This document shows, piece by piece, positions 54,306-62,539 of a DNA stretch of 64,000 bases. Under the pieces are notes generated by a model that made no database searches, was not told where the DNA came from, and saw only the letters and a list, made by a program, of their open reading frames with translations. This stretch comes from Streptomyces sp. 1222.5 (GTDB taxonomy: Bacteria > Actinomycetota > Actinomycetes > Streptomycetales > Streptomycetaceae), in the NCBI RefSeq assembly GCF_900105245.1, contig NZ_FNSZ01000001.1:682001-746000 (forward strand), in the 5' to 3' direction. Every line of letters starts with the position of its first letter. The first letter of the stretch is position 1. The translations under genes and the position numbers were made by a program.

Positions 54306-55481
54306 TCACGACCGGCCGGGCCGCCCGCGCCAGTCCAGGCACACCACCAGCGCGTCGTCGTCCGGCAGGGCGCCCGTACCACGGTGACGGTTCAGCTCCG
54401 TCAGGATGGCGCGGGGCACGTCGGGCGCGGGCAGCAGCCGGGTGGACTGGATGGCCCGCACGAGGGCCGCCTCGCCGTACGCCTCGCCCTTCGGGGAAGC
54501 CACCGCGTGGACGCCGTCGCTGACGAAGACCAGCCGGTCGCCGGGCTCGACCGCGAAGTCCTGCGTCACGTAGTCGGTCTCCTCGAACATGCCGAGGGGG
54601 AGCTGGGCGTCGAAGGTGACGCGCTCGACGGTGCCGCCCCGCAGCCGCAGCAGCTGCGGGGAACCCGCGTCCACGACGGTCGCCCGGCCGGTGGCAAGAT
54701 CGAAGTCGAACATCAGGACGGACAGGTAGCAGCGCCCGCGGTAGTGGGCGTAGACGGCCTGGTCGGCCAGGGCCGCCTGGTCGGCGATGGGGATGTCGGC
54801 GCGGCGGGCGTTGCGCAGCGCGTTGATGGCGAGGTTCGTCAGCAGGGATGCCTCTATGCCCTCGCCCATGCCGTTGGTGACGTACAGCATCAGGTGGTCG
54901 GCCGTGGCGGACCAGTCGAAGTTGTCGCCGAAGATGGCGTAGGCGGGTTCCAGCTGGGCTCCGAGGTCGTACTCGGCGCGGGAGCAGGAGCGGCCGGGGA
55001 GCAGTTGCCACTGCATCTCGGCGGCCAGGGTGAGGCGTTCCTTGCGGCGCGCCTGGAGGTACAGGTCGGTGTCGCGCTCGGCCACGATCACCTCGTGCCC
55101 CAGCACATCGGCGACCTCGGCCAGCTCGGACACCAGCTCGTGCGTAGCGAGGCCGCCCGGGAGGGTCACCGACAGTACGCCGAGCCGGTCGCCGCGTACG
55201 CTCACGGGCAGATGCACGTACGTCCGCCCGTCCCGCCCCTCCTCGCAGTACGGCGCCTGCGAGGCGAAGGCCCGGCCGACCGGGCTGCCGTGCACCGGGA
55301 CCGGCTCCAGGGTGTGCGGCAGCACGGACACCGGCTGAAGCACCGTCAGGCCGTAGTCGGCCATGAAGAGCTCGACGGCCTCCGCGTCGTACCGCTCGGT
55401 CAGGACGGCACGGACGGCGTCGAGCAACTCATGGGGAGCCGCTGTGCGCAGGGCGCGTTCAGCTGCTTCGAATCTCTTCAC
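54306..55481 (-). CDS. PP2C-type phosphatase paralogue B with altered active site
   Basis: A 391-residue protein collinear with paralogue A (shared blocks: TLAAEMQWQLLPGR, LGMFEETxYV, DAGSPQL). N-terminal GAF-like domain about 10-130, PP2C about 150-385. Metal motifs: FGD186NFD189 kept, second motif TN203GMGEG has Asn for Asp, third motif SD322GVHA is intact, and the C-terminal PDDDALVV (Asp374-376) is intact. So it lacks exactly the motif that A keeps, and keeps the one A lacks. GTG 55481 has no visible ribosome binding site. Divergent from MarR copy 2 across 147 bases. Confidence 0.85.
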   Translation of the reverse strand: MKRFEAAERALRTAAPHELLDAVRAVLTERYDAEAVELFMADYGLTVLQPVSVLPHTLEPVPVHGSPVGRAFASQAPYCEEGRDGRTYVHLPVSVRGDRLGVLSVTLPGGLATHELVSELAEVADVLGHEVIVAERDTDLYLQARRKERLTLAAEMQWQLLPGRSCSRAEYDLGAQLEPAYAIFGDNFDWSATADHLMLYVTNGMGEGIEASLLTNLAINALRNARRADIPIADQAALADQAVYAHYRGRCYLSVLMFDFDLATGRATVVDAGSPQLLRLRGGTVERVTFDAQLPLGMFEETDYVTQDFAVEPGDRLVFVSDGVHAVASPKGEAYGEAALVRAIQSTRLLPAPDVPRAILTELNRHRGTGALPDDDALVVCLDWRGRPGRS

Positions 55482-55628
55482 GATGGGGATACACCAATCT
55501 TTCTCCGTACGCCGTGCGGGCTTCCCCGGGCCGGGTTCGGCGGGAGGAGCCGCGTCGGTCGCCCCGAGTCATCTGTAGCCGGCGCGGGCGCCTAGTACGC
55601 TGAGGGGCACCACAGTGCCTGCGAGAGT

Positions 55629-56114
55629 GTGACCGTGACTGCCTTCCGCCGCCGCCCGGAGCCCGACGAGGTCGCCCGTGTGACCACCACGGCCGCCGAG
55701 CTGCTGGAGGTCGTGTGGGGTCGCGCGTCCACCGCGCCCACCTCCGCGTCCCAACTGCGCGTGCTGCACATCCTCGAGCACCAGGACGGCATCAACCTGC
55801 GCACCCTGGCCGAATGCCTGGCCTCCACGCCGCCGTCGACGAGCCGGCTGTGCGACCGGCTGCAGGCCGCGGGGTTCATCGAGCGGGTGGTCGGCACGGA
55901 GGACCGGCGCGAGGTGCGGCTGCACCTCAGCGGCAGGGGCCGCGCGTTCCTCGCCGACCTGCGCGCCCGCCGGGAGCAGGAGTTGCGGAAGGTCCTGGCG
56001 GACATGCCCGCCGCCAAGCGCGTAGCCCTGCTGGACGGGCTGGAGGCCTTCTGTGCCGCCGCGGCGACGCAGATACACAGGGACACGCCGGACTCCGGCA
56101 GCCAGACCGCCTGA
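55629..56114 (+). CDS. MarR-family transcriptional regulator (copy 2)
   Basis: A 161-residue winged-helix repressor-type protein: helical dimerisation ends, recognition region STPPSTSRLCDRLQAAGFIE and wing DRREVRLHLSGRGRA. It is a paralogue of the gene at 52551. The divergent position against the PP2C tandem suggests that it regulates these genes and itself from the 147-base shared region. GTG 55629 is taken as start; GTG 55635 is in frame. A near-palindrome at 56248-56272 lies downstream and might be a further target. Confidence 0.86.
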   Translation: MTVTAFRRRPEPDEVARVTTTAAELLEVVWGRASTAPTSASQLRVLHILEHQDGINLRTLAECLASTPPSTSRLCDRLQAAGFIERVVGTEDRREVRLHLSGRGRAFLADLRARREQELRKVLADMPAAKRVALLDGLEAFCAAAATQIHRDTPDSGSQTA

Positions 56115-56631
56115 AGTTCCGCACGCGGCAGCGGTGTCACCACCGCCCTTCGGCGATCATGACCAGTACACGGAGAGGTCTCCGTCCACCGGAGCATTCC
56201 ACGTCCTTCCCCGCGTACATCCGACACGGCTACTCTGTTGCCTCATGACTATTGTTGTCAAACAACAACAGTGCCCGAGGGGCGTCCTGTCCGAAAGTTC
56301 GAATACCCCGTACCGGGGAGATCCGCCGTGACTGTGTGCCATGTCTCGCGGAGCCGGTGGCCCGGCCGCGATCCGGGTCGGCGGTGACACGGTCGCGCGC
56401 GGCGAGAAGAGGTTCACACCGGTGACACACAGCGGCGTCCCGGACGCCCGGGAGGGCGGGCCCTGCCGACACCTGTGCCGCTCGGACGGGAGCGCTCCGC
56501 GATGTCCTTCATGAGTGCCCCTTTACCCGCTGCGACGGGTCACATGGGGGAAATCACCCGGGGCCGACGCACTGCGTACAGCCGGCACGTACGACTAGAC
56601 CCGCAGAACTCTGCGCTGTGAGGATGACTTC
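56115..56631. other. Long intergenic region upstream of the STAS gene
   Basis: About 517 bases with no well-supported gene. It includes an AT-richer palindrome (56248-56272). An ATG at 56245 opens a 28-codon frame (MTIVVKQQQC...) through the palindrome, ending at 56331, with no ribosome binding site. The last 100 bases should hold the STAS gene promoter; no clear -10/-35 pair could be fixed. Confidence 0.45.
56248..56272. promoter_or_regulatory. 25-base near-perfect palindrome, candidate operator
   Basis: ACTATTGTTG (56248-56257) and CAACAACAGT (56263-56272) are inverted arms with a single mismatch around TCAAA. The inner part TTGTTG-TCAAA-CAACAA is perfect. Length, symmetry and AT-richness in a GC-rich genome are typical of MarR/TetR operators. 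It lies 134 bases after the end of MarR copy 2 and 360 bases before the STAS gene. Confidence 0.55.
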
Positions 56632-57003
56632 ATGCACGCGGCTCCCGAGACAAAAGTTCACGTAACCCGCCACGAGCAGACCTGCGTTCTCACCGTGCGC
56701 GGCGAGGTGGACCACGACGACGCCGAGGACTTCGACGCGGCGTGGGAGGCGGCCGACCGGGCGGCGCTGCCGGTGACGGCGGTCGATCTGTCCCAGGTGA
56801 GCTTCGCCGACAGCATGCTCCTCAACGCCCTTCTGGGGGCGCGGCGCCGGCATCTGGCCGACGGCCGGGACCTGGTGGTGCTCGGCCCGTTGCAGCCTGC
56901 GGTCCGCAGACTCCTGACCATCAGCGGCACCATCGACCACTTCCACGTCGTCGACGCCGGCCACGGCCACAGTCACGGCCATGTGGACGGCACCACACCA
57001 TGA
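56632..57003 (+). CDS. STAS-domain protein (anti-anti-sigma factor-like)
   Basis: A 123-residue STAS protein. The likely phosphorylation site is Ser61 in FADSMLLNALL; the residues after it (Met-Leu) replace the more usual Ser/Thr-Gly, which may change kinase affinity. The C-terminus is His-rich (AGHGHSHGHVDG), possibly metal-binding. GAGGATG precedes ATG 56632. A RsbW-like gene follows 87 bases on in the same direction, so a STAS/kinase pair is likely. Confidence 0.86.
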   Translation: MHAAPETKVHVTRHEQTCVLTVRGEVDHDDAEDFDAAWEAADRAALPVTAVDLSQVSFADSMLLNALLGARRRHLADGRDLVVLGPLQPAVRRLLTISGTIDHFHVVDAGHGHSHGHVDGTTP

Positions 57004-57090
57004 AGCGGATCACCCCGGGTAGGCGAAAACGGCACAACGAGAACACTGTGCTGTCAACGGCACAGACTCAACAGGCACGGAGACGCATCC

Positions 57091-57540
57091 ATGGTCATCC
57101 CGCTTAGGAAGCAGGCGGCGGATGAACAACACGACGAGGGCCCACTGCGGTCCGGCACGGCCTGGGACACGGCCGGGATATCCATCGCCGACACCCGGCG
57201 GACGGTCCGCACGCTGCTGGCGCGGGCAGGTCATCATCCCGACGACCGGCCGAGTCAGGACGCCCAGCTGGTGGTCAGCGAACTCGTCACCAACGCCCTT
57301 CGCCACGCGCCCGGACCGGGCGCCCTTCTGCTCGAACTGTCGGCCGAAGACGCCGTGTTGCTGATCGCCGTCCGCGACGGCTCACCCCGCCCGCCCGACG
57401 TGCGCCCCCAGGACGGCAGCCGGGTCGGCGGACACGGTCTGCGCCTGGTCACGCAGTTGTGCGAGCAGGTGCGCACGGACCCGTGGAGGACCGGCAAACA
57501 GGTCACGGCACACCTGCGGTTGGGCACCCCCACCGACTGA
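57091..57540 (+). CDS. RsbW-like ATP-binding anti-sigma kinase
   Basis: A 149-residue GHKL ATPase: N-box LVVSELVTNALRHAPG near residue 60, G1 RDGSPRPPDV, G2 VGGHGLRLV. Typical of the large Streptomyces family of RsbW/SpoIIAB-like kinases, many of which have no adjacent sigma gene. The partner is probably the STAS protein encoded just upstream; the sigma factor could be that at 48846-49691 or one elsewhere. Confidence 0.88.
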   Translation: MVIPLRKQAADEQHDEGPLRSGTAWDTAGISIADTRRTVRTLLARAGHHPDDRPSQDAQLVVSELVTNALRHAPGPGALLLELSAEDAVLLIAVRDGSPRPPDVRPQDGSRVGGHGLRLVTQLCEQVRTDPWRTGKQVTAHLRLGTPTD

Positions 57541-57702
57541 CGGTCGAACTGCCGCACGGGGCGCCTTGTCACGCCCCGTCCGGCGCCCCTCCCCCGGTTC
57601 CTCCGCCCGCCGTCGGCAGGCGTGCCGGTCCGCCTTGCGGGCAACCGGAAGCACGAGGGGAAACGGGGCCGGACATGGGGGAAGACCAGAAGGAGGTCGG
57701 CG

Positions 57703-57849
57703 ATGGTGTGGTGGCTCTGGGTGGTCCTCCTCGTCGCGGTGGTCGGACTGCTGAGCGCGGCGACGCTGGCGGTTCAGGCCAGGCGCCGCGCGGGGACCGT
57801 GATCGCGGTGCGCGGAGGCCGCCGCCCCGGCCGGGGAGGCCGGCTGTGA
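57703..57849 (+). CDS. Small single-span membrane protein
   Basis: A 48-residue protein: MVWWLWVVLLVAVVGLLSAA forms one membrane helix, followed by a basic tail (QARRRAG..., RGGRRPGRGGRL). AAGGAGG is ideally placed before ATG 57703. Its stop overlaps the PRC-barrel start (GTGA), so it is the first gene of a three-gene operon. Function unknown. Confidence 0.75.
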   Translation: MVWWLWVVLLVAVVGLLSAATLAVQARRRAGTVIAVRGGRRPGRGGRL

Positions 57850-58451
57850 ACAGGCTGATGCTCGCCTCCGAGTTGGGCAGGCGCGTGGTCGTCACCCTGG
57901 CCGGTGAGGCCGTGGCGCAGATCAAGGACACCGTCTTCGACGCCGGGGCGGGCCGGATCACCGGCTTCACCCTGAGCGGACGGGGCCTGCTGGCCGGCCC
58001 GCTGAAGAAGAGCCTGCCGTTCTCCGCGGTGCACGCCGTGGGGCCCGCGGCCGTGATGATCCCGAGCGAGACGGTCCTGGAGGACCGGGACGCCGTCGTG
58101 GGGTCGCGGGACGCGGGACACGGTCAGGTGATCGGGGTGCCCGTGCTCACCGACGAGGGCACCGAGGTGGGCACCGTGCGCGACATGGTGATCGAGGCCG
58201 GCGCCGACGGGCGGGTGGTCGGTTTCGAGATCGCTGCCAACGAGAACCTGGACCCGCACAAGCGCCGGGTGTTCATCCCCCGCGGGCAGACGCTGGCCGT
58301 GTCGGGGCAGGCGGTGGTCGTGCCCGCGCGGGCCAGTCATTTCGTCGCCGACGACCTTCCGAGCTTCGACGCCCAGGTGGAGGCCTTCCGGGCGGACGCC
58401 GCCCGGGCGGTTCCCGAAACCCGTACGGCCGGCGAAGGAGACCTCGCATGA
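57846..58451 (+). CDS. PRC-barrel protein with two domains
   Basis: A 201-residue soluble protein with two PRC-barrel-like units (about 1-80: LASELGRRVVVTLAGEAVAQ, KDTVFDAGAGRITGFTL; and 95-165: VIGVPVLTDEGTEVGTVRD, VVGFEIAAN) and an acidic helical tail. GTG 57846 overlaps the small membrane protein and the end overlaps the next PRC-barrel gene by four bases. No enzyme motif. The operon context hints at a membrane-associated complex, not a defined pathway. Confidence 0.85.
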   Translation: MNRLMLASELGRRVVVTLAGEAVAQIKDTVFDAGAGRITGFTLSGRGLLAGPLKKSLPFSAVHAVGPAAVMIPSETVLEDRDAVVGSRDAGHGQVIGVPVLTDEGTEVGTVRDMVIEAGADGRVVGFEIAANENLDPHKRRVFIPRGQTLAVSGQAVVVPARASHFVADDLPSFDAQVEAFRADAARAVPETRTAGEGDLA

Positions 58452-58879
58452 TGCTCTTCACGCAGACCCGGGGCCTGCCGGTGATCACCGCCGAGGAAGC
58501 GGCGACCCTGGGCACGGTGAAGGACCTGACCATCGATCCCCACTCCAGGAGCGTCGCCTGTCTGCGCCTGTCCGGGGCACCGAAGGACGCCACGGTCGTC
58601 GACTGGAGCGCGGTGGAGGCGGTGGGCAAGGACGCCGTCATCGTGCGGTCGCGCAACGCCGCGGGGGCCGGGCAGGACCACCTCCCCGAGCATCACGAAG
58701 CAGTCGGGAGCCGGGTTCTGACCGAGTACGGCGTGGAGCACGGCACCGTCAAGGACATCGCCTTCGAACCGGCCACGGGAGCGATCCTCACCGTGTACAC
58801 GGCCCTCGGCGACATCGCGGGGGAACGCCTCATCGGCCTGGGCTCGCATGCCATGGTCGTACACGCCGAACGAGCCTGA
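58448..58879 (+). CDS. PRC-barrel family protein
   Basis: A 143-residue protein starting MMLFTQTRGLPVITAEEAAT with two PRC-like halves (LGTVKDLTIDPHSRSVACLR and HGTVKDIAFEPATGAILTVY), the internal repeat being clear from the shared GTVKD. It overlaps the preceding gene (ATGA) and ends the operon before a strong hairpin. Function unknown. Confidence 0.83.
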   Translation: MMLFTQTRGLPVITAEEAATLGTVKDLTIDPHSRSVACLRLSGAPKDATVVDWSAVEAVGKDAVIVRSRNAAGAGQDHLPEHHEAVGSRVLTEYGVEHGTVKDIAFEPATGAILTVYTALGDIAGERLIGLGSHAMVVHAERA

Positions 58880-58893
58880 CGGGCCGCCAGTGC

Positions 58894-58923
58894 GCCGCGG
58901 CCGGTTCGGGAACCGGCCGCGGC
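58894..58923 (+). terminator. Strong terminator after the PRC-barrel operon
   Basis: GCCGCGGCCGGTTC (58894-58907) pairs with GAACCGGCCGCGGC (58910-58923), 14 bases per arm with a loop of CGGG, fifteen bases after the stop. Confidence 0.75.
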
Positions 58924-59035
58924 ACTTTCCAAGGAGCACGGGCTGAGCCCTCAACCCCGCACGCGCCGGGTATCCCCGACTCCCGGGACCGGTCGGCTCC
59001 ATACGGGTGATCACGGAAAACGGCGGAACGGACCG

Positions 59036-59668
59036 TCAGTGCTCGGCCACCCGGCGAACCACGCCCGTGCCCAGCGTGATCACGGCTCTGGGGCGCATGG
59101 GCTCCTCGCCCCGGCGGGAGAGCACGACCACCTCCTCCACCACGGCCGAGCGCGCGGCGAGCCGGGCGGTGCACTCGGCGGCGAGGCCCTGCGGGTCCTG
59201 GGTACGGCCGAGGGACAGGTGCGGGGTGAAGCGGGCGCCGCGTCCGCGGCTCAGCGGGAACCTCGCCGCCAGCACCGCGTGCAGCCGGGCCCACGGTGCC
59301 GGCCCCGCCGCGGCGGGGTCGAGCCACACGGTCGCGTAGTGCCGGTGGCGGAAGTACCGCACCCCGGCCAGGCGCGCGGTGAACGCCCGGCTCTCCGACG
59401 CGGCGGCGGCCAGCAGCGGCAGGGCCGCCCGGAACTCCTCCTCGGGTACGAAGCCGAACAGCAGGTTCACGTGCGGTGGCCACCGGCGTACCTGCGGGTC
59501 GTGCTCCCAGCGGATGTCCTGGATCGCCGGCCAGAGCTCCCGCGGCGGCAGCCACGCCACCGCCGTACGGGGCGTCGGTGCCACTTCGAGCGCGTCCACC
59601 GGCTCGGCCCCACCGGAATGCGGTTTTCCGTCCACACTCCATGATGCGGTCCGCGGCCCGCGGGCCAC
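59036..59668 (-). CDS. 2H phosphoesterase superfamily protein (2'-5' RNA ligase-like)
   Basis: A protein of up to 210 residues with the two histidine motifs of the 2H superfamily: [12 protein letters not shown] near residue 64 and [11 protein letters not shown] near 148. The family hydrolyses or forms 2'-5' or cyclic phosphodiester bonds in RNA or nucleotides. The first 30 residues are low in structure and the start is uncertain: GTG 59668 has no ribosome binding site and GTG 59635 has GGAG too close. It stands alone between the PRC operon and the exporter pseudogene. Confidence 0.8.
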   Translation of the reverse strand: MARGPRTASWSVDGKPHSGGAEPVDALEVAPTPRTAVAWLPPRELWPAIQDIRWEHDPQVRRWPPHVNLLFGFVPEEEFRAALPLLAAAASESRAFTARLAGVRYFRHRHYATVWLDPAAAGPAPWARLHAVLAARFPLSRGRGARFTPHLSLGRTQDPQGLAAECTARLAARSAVVEEVVVLSRRGEEPMRPRAVITLGTGVVRRVAEH

Positions 59669-59719
59669 GGGTGGCGGGACCGGTGCCGCGGGTGGGGCGC
59701 CTCGGTCGCGGAACGGCCG

Positions 59720-60340
59720 TCAGGCGCCGGCCGTCGCGAGCAGGAGTCCGAAGGCGATCAGCGTGACGCCCGTGGTGCGCCCGAGCGCGCGGTGGATCCG
59801 CGGCTTCTGGAGTACGGGCCCCGCCCTGGGCAGCAGGAGCACGTAGCCGCCCAGCCAGGCCAGGGTCAGGGCGGTGTGGAGCAGGACGAGGAGTGTCATG
59901 GCCCGGGCCGGGGGCAGCCCGGGCGGGGCCGGCGTGGGCAGCAGCCCGGTCTAGAAGACGGCGATCTTCGGGTTGAGGAGGTTGCTGACCAGTCCCGTCC
60001 GCCAGGGGCTGCCGACCGCCGCGGGACCCGCGTACGACGGGGCGGCGGACGCGGCGCGCCGGTGCTGCCACAGCGTCTGGGCGCCCAGGAACACCAGGTA
60101 GCCGGCGCCCAGGAGCCTGACGGCCAGGTAGGCCGCGGGCGAGGCGGCCAGCACGGCGGCGAGCCCGGCCACGGCCAGCGCGCCCCAGACGAGCAGACCG
60201 GTCGCGATCCCGGCCACGGTGCGCAGCGCGTCCCCGAGGCCGGCCACGAGGGCGCGCCGGGTCACCACCGCCATGTCCGGGCCCGGTACGACGGTCAGCA
60301 GGTCGAGGACGCCGATCGCGGCGACGAGATGGGTCAGCAC
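59720..60340 (-). pseudogene. LysE/RhtB amino acid exporter interrupted by one stop codon
   Basis: GTG 60340 (GAGGGAAC upstream) starts a LysE-type frame: VVPGPDMAVVTRRAL, then three hydrophobic segments and NLLNPKIAVF. An in-frame TAG at 59951-59953 stops it after 129 residues. Translation past it continues in the same frame for a further 76 codons with the expected remaining hydrophobic segments (TLLVLLHTALTLAWLGGYVL, VTLIAFGLLLATAGA) to a TGA at 59720-59722, giving 206 residues including the stop, the normal family length. The stop stands where Tyr is usual (AVFYTGLLP), so TAC to TAG is the likely change. Twelve bases follow the ammonia-lyase gene; probably one operon. Confidence 0.85.
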
Positions 60341-60352
60341 GCTGCCGTTCCC

Positions 60353-61477
60353 TCAGTGGACGACGGTGGAGTGGGGGTTGGCGTCGGCGCCCTCGGTGCT
60401 GAGCAGCACGACCACCGAGGCCGAGTCGAGCCCCAGCGCCGTACGGCGTTCCCCGGCGCCCGGCCCGGTGAGCGCCGCGTGGCAGCCGGCGAGCGCCGCG
60501 GCTCCGCAGGGGCCCGAGGAGACACCCAGCGCGGCGAGGCGGGCGGCCGCACGGGCGGCCGCGGCGTCGGGGACGGCGACCGCGGCGTCCAGTCCGCCGT
60601 ACAGGTAGGGCCAGGCGTTGCGGGAGGGCGTACCGCAGTTCAGCCCCGCCATGACGGTCCGCGCGGTGGGGACGCTGACCGGTTCGCCGGCGTCGAGGCT
60701 CGCCAGGACGCAGGCGGCGGTCTCCGGCTCCACCGCCAGCAGTGCGGGGGCGGGACCGGCGGGGCGGCCGCGGTAGTGGGTGAGGACGGCCTGCGCCAGC
60801 GATCCCACCCCGACGGGTACGGCGACGAGGTCGGGGCCCGCGGCGACGCCGGCGGCGGTCAACTGCTCGTCGATCTCGGCGCACAGGGTGGAGTAGCCCT
60901 CGACGATCCACCCCGGTATCCGCTCGTAGCCGGGCCAGGCGGAGTCCTGGACGAGGACCGTGTCCGGGTCCGCGGCCGCCTCGGACACGAGGCGCACCGC
61001 GTCGTCGTAGGAGCCCGTGACCTCGGTGACCTTCGCCTGCTCGGCGACGATGGCCTCCACGGCCCGCGGGTGCACCCCCTCCGGGACGTAGACGTGAGCC
61101 TGCTGCCCGAGTCTGCGCGCCAGCCGGGCCACCGCCCGGCCGTGGTTGCCGTCGGTGGCGGTCACCAGCGTGACCGGGCCCGGCCGCTCACCGCTCGCGG
61201 CGCGCTCGGCGAGTACGCGGTGGATCGCCCAGGACGCGCCGAGCGCCTTGAAGGCGGGCAGGCCCAGACGGCAGGACTCGTCCTTGACGAAGACGCGCCC
61301 CACGGCGAACTCCGCCGCCAGCGCGGGAAGTTCGGTCAGCGGGGTGGGGAAGTAGTCGGCCAGCGAGGAGTGGAAGGCCCGTACCGCGGCGGTGGGCGCG
61401 GGGGCGCACCGCCACTGCCGGGCGCCGGGACGCACGCGCCAGGGCAGTGCGGACGAGGGGGAGGCGTTGTCGGACAC
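60353..61477 (-). CDS. Diaminopropionate ammonia-lyase-like PLP enzyme
   Basis: A 374-residue fold-type II PLP enzyme. The cofactor Lys is Lys77 in PAFKALGASWAI, the Asn-binding loop TATDGNHGRAVA is near 105, and the glycine-rich phosphate loop VPVGVGSLAQAV near 216. These features are typical of 2,3-diaminopropionate ammonia-lyases, which split diaminopropionate into pyruvate and ammonia, though threonine/serine dehydratases are close. GTG 61477 is taken as start. Divergent from LysR (113 bases) and followed by the broken exporter gene. Confidence 0.85.
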   Translation of the reverse strand: MSDNASPSSALPWRVRPGARQWRCAPAPTAAVRAFHSSLADYFPTPLTELPALAAEFAVGRVFVKDESCRLGLPAFKALGASWAIHRVLAERAASGERPGPVTLVTATDGNHGRAVARLARRLGQQAHVYVPEGVHPRAVEAIVAEQAKVTEVTGSYDDAVRLVSEAAADPDTVLVQDSAWPGYERIPGWIVEGYSTLCAEIDEQLTAAGVAAGPDLVAVPVGVGSLAQAVLTHYRGRPAGPAPALLAVEPETAACVLASLDAGEPVSVPTARTVMAGLNCGTPSRNAWPYLYGGLDAAVAVPDAAAARAAARLAALGVSSGPCGAAALAGCHAALTGPGAGERRTALGLDSASVVVLLSTEGADANPHSTVVH

Positions 61478-61590
61478 ACGTACAGGATCCGGCAGGGTTC
61501 TATGATCGGTCCAGCGAATGTTTCCGACTCGCACCCATCGGATGAGCCGATCGTTCGAGGGAAGCGGGACGGGCGGGAGGCGGGCCCACC

Positions 61591-62526
61591 ATGTTCGATC
61601 TGCACCGGCTGCGGCTGCTGCGCGAGCTCAAGCGGCGCGGCACCCTCGCGGCCGTCGCCGCCGCCCTCTCCTACGCCCCCTCGTCCGTCTCGCAGCAGCT
61701 CTCCCTGCTGGAGGCGGAGGCCGGTGTGCCGTTGCTGGAGCCGGTCGGTCGGCGGGTGCGGCTGACCGAGCAGGCCGAGATCCTGGTCGCGCACACGGAG
61801 GCAGTGCTGGAGCGCCTCGAACGCGCGGAGGCGGACATCGCCGCCTCGCTGACCGACCTGACCGGGACGCTGCGTGTCGCCTCGTTCCAGACGGCCGCGC
61901 TGACTCTCGTACCGGCCGCGCTCGGCCTGTTGCGCGACAGGCATCCGCATCTGCGGGTGCACGTCACGCACATGGAGCCGGAAAGGGCCCTTCCGGCCTT
62001 GCAGGCACGCGACTTCGACCTCGTCCTCGCCGAGGAGTATCCCGGCGACCCCGGCCCGCGGCCCACCGAACTCGAACAACAGGACCTGCTGGAGGACCCG
62101 CTCCGGCTCGCCGTGCCCGAGGCGGCCGGCTCCCGCGGCCGGGGACCGATGGCGGCGCTGCGCGCCCTGGCCGGCCACCCCTGGGTGATGGAACCCGAAG
62201 GCACGGCGGCACGGCACTGGGCCGTGGCGGTGTGCCGGGACGCCGGCTTCGAACCCGACGTGCGGTTCGAGACCACCGACCTCCTGCTGCACCTGCGCCT
62301 CGTCGAGCAGGGACACGCCGCGGCCTTCCTGCCCGACCTGCTCCGGACCGCACAGCCCGCGACCGTCCCACTGCGACCGCTCCCCCGCGGCCGGAACACC
62401 CGCCGCATCTTCACCGTGGTCCGCCGCGGCCGGGGCGGGCACCCCGCCGTCGTGGCGTGCCGCGACGCGCTCATCGGCGCGGTGGAGCGGGGCGCGGGCC
62501 CGGCGCGGGGCGGCACGGCCGGGTGA
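61591..62526 (+). CDS. LysR-family transcriptional regulator
   Basis: A 311-residue regulator: N-terminal winged helix (LRELKRRGTLAAVAAAL, YAPSSVSQQLSLLEAEAGVP), long linker helix, and a periplasmic-binding-like effector domain from about 90 (GTLRVASFQTAALTLVPAAL). It is divergent from the ammonia-lyase gene, so by the usual LysR arrangement it probably controls that gene and the exporter in response to an amino acid. Two GC-symmetrical stretches in the 113-base gap were too weak to call an operator. Confidence 0.9.
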   Translation: MFDLHRLRLLRELKRRGTLAAVAAALSYAPSSVSQQLSLLEAEAGVPLLEPVGRRVRLTEQAEILVAHTEAVLERLERAEADIAASLTDLTGTLRVASFQTAALTLVPAALGLLRDRHPHLRVHVTHMEPERALPALQARDFDLVLAEEYPGDPGPRPTELEQQDLLEDPLRLAVPEAAGSRGRGPMAALRALAGHPWVMEPEGTAARHWAVAVCRDAGFEPDVRFETTDLLLHLRLVEQGHAAAFLPDLLRTAQPATVPLRPLPRGRNTRRIFTVVRRGRGGHPAVVACRDALIGAVERGAGPARGGTAG

Positions 62527-62539
62527 GCGGTCGCCGGCC

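Noticed and set aside
56245..56331. 28-codon frame MTIVVKQQQC... through the large palindrome
   Set aside because: No ribosome binding site, and the residues in its first half are simply the translated palindrome; treated as a regulatory sequence.
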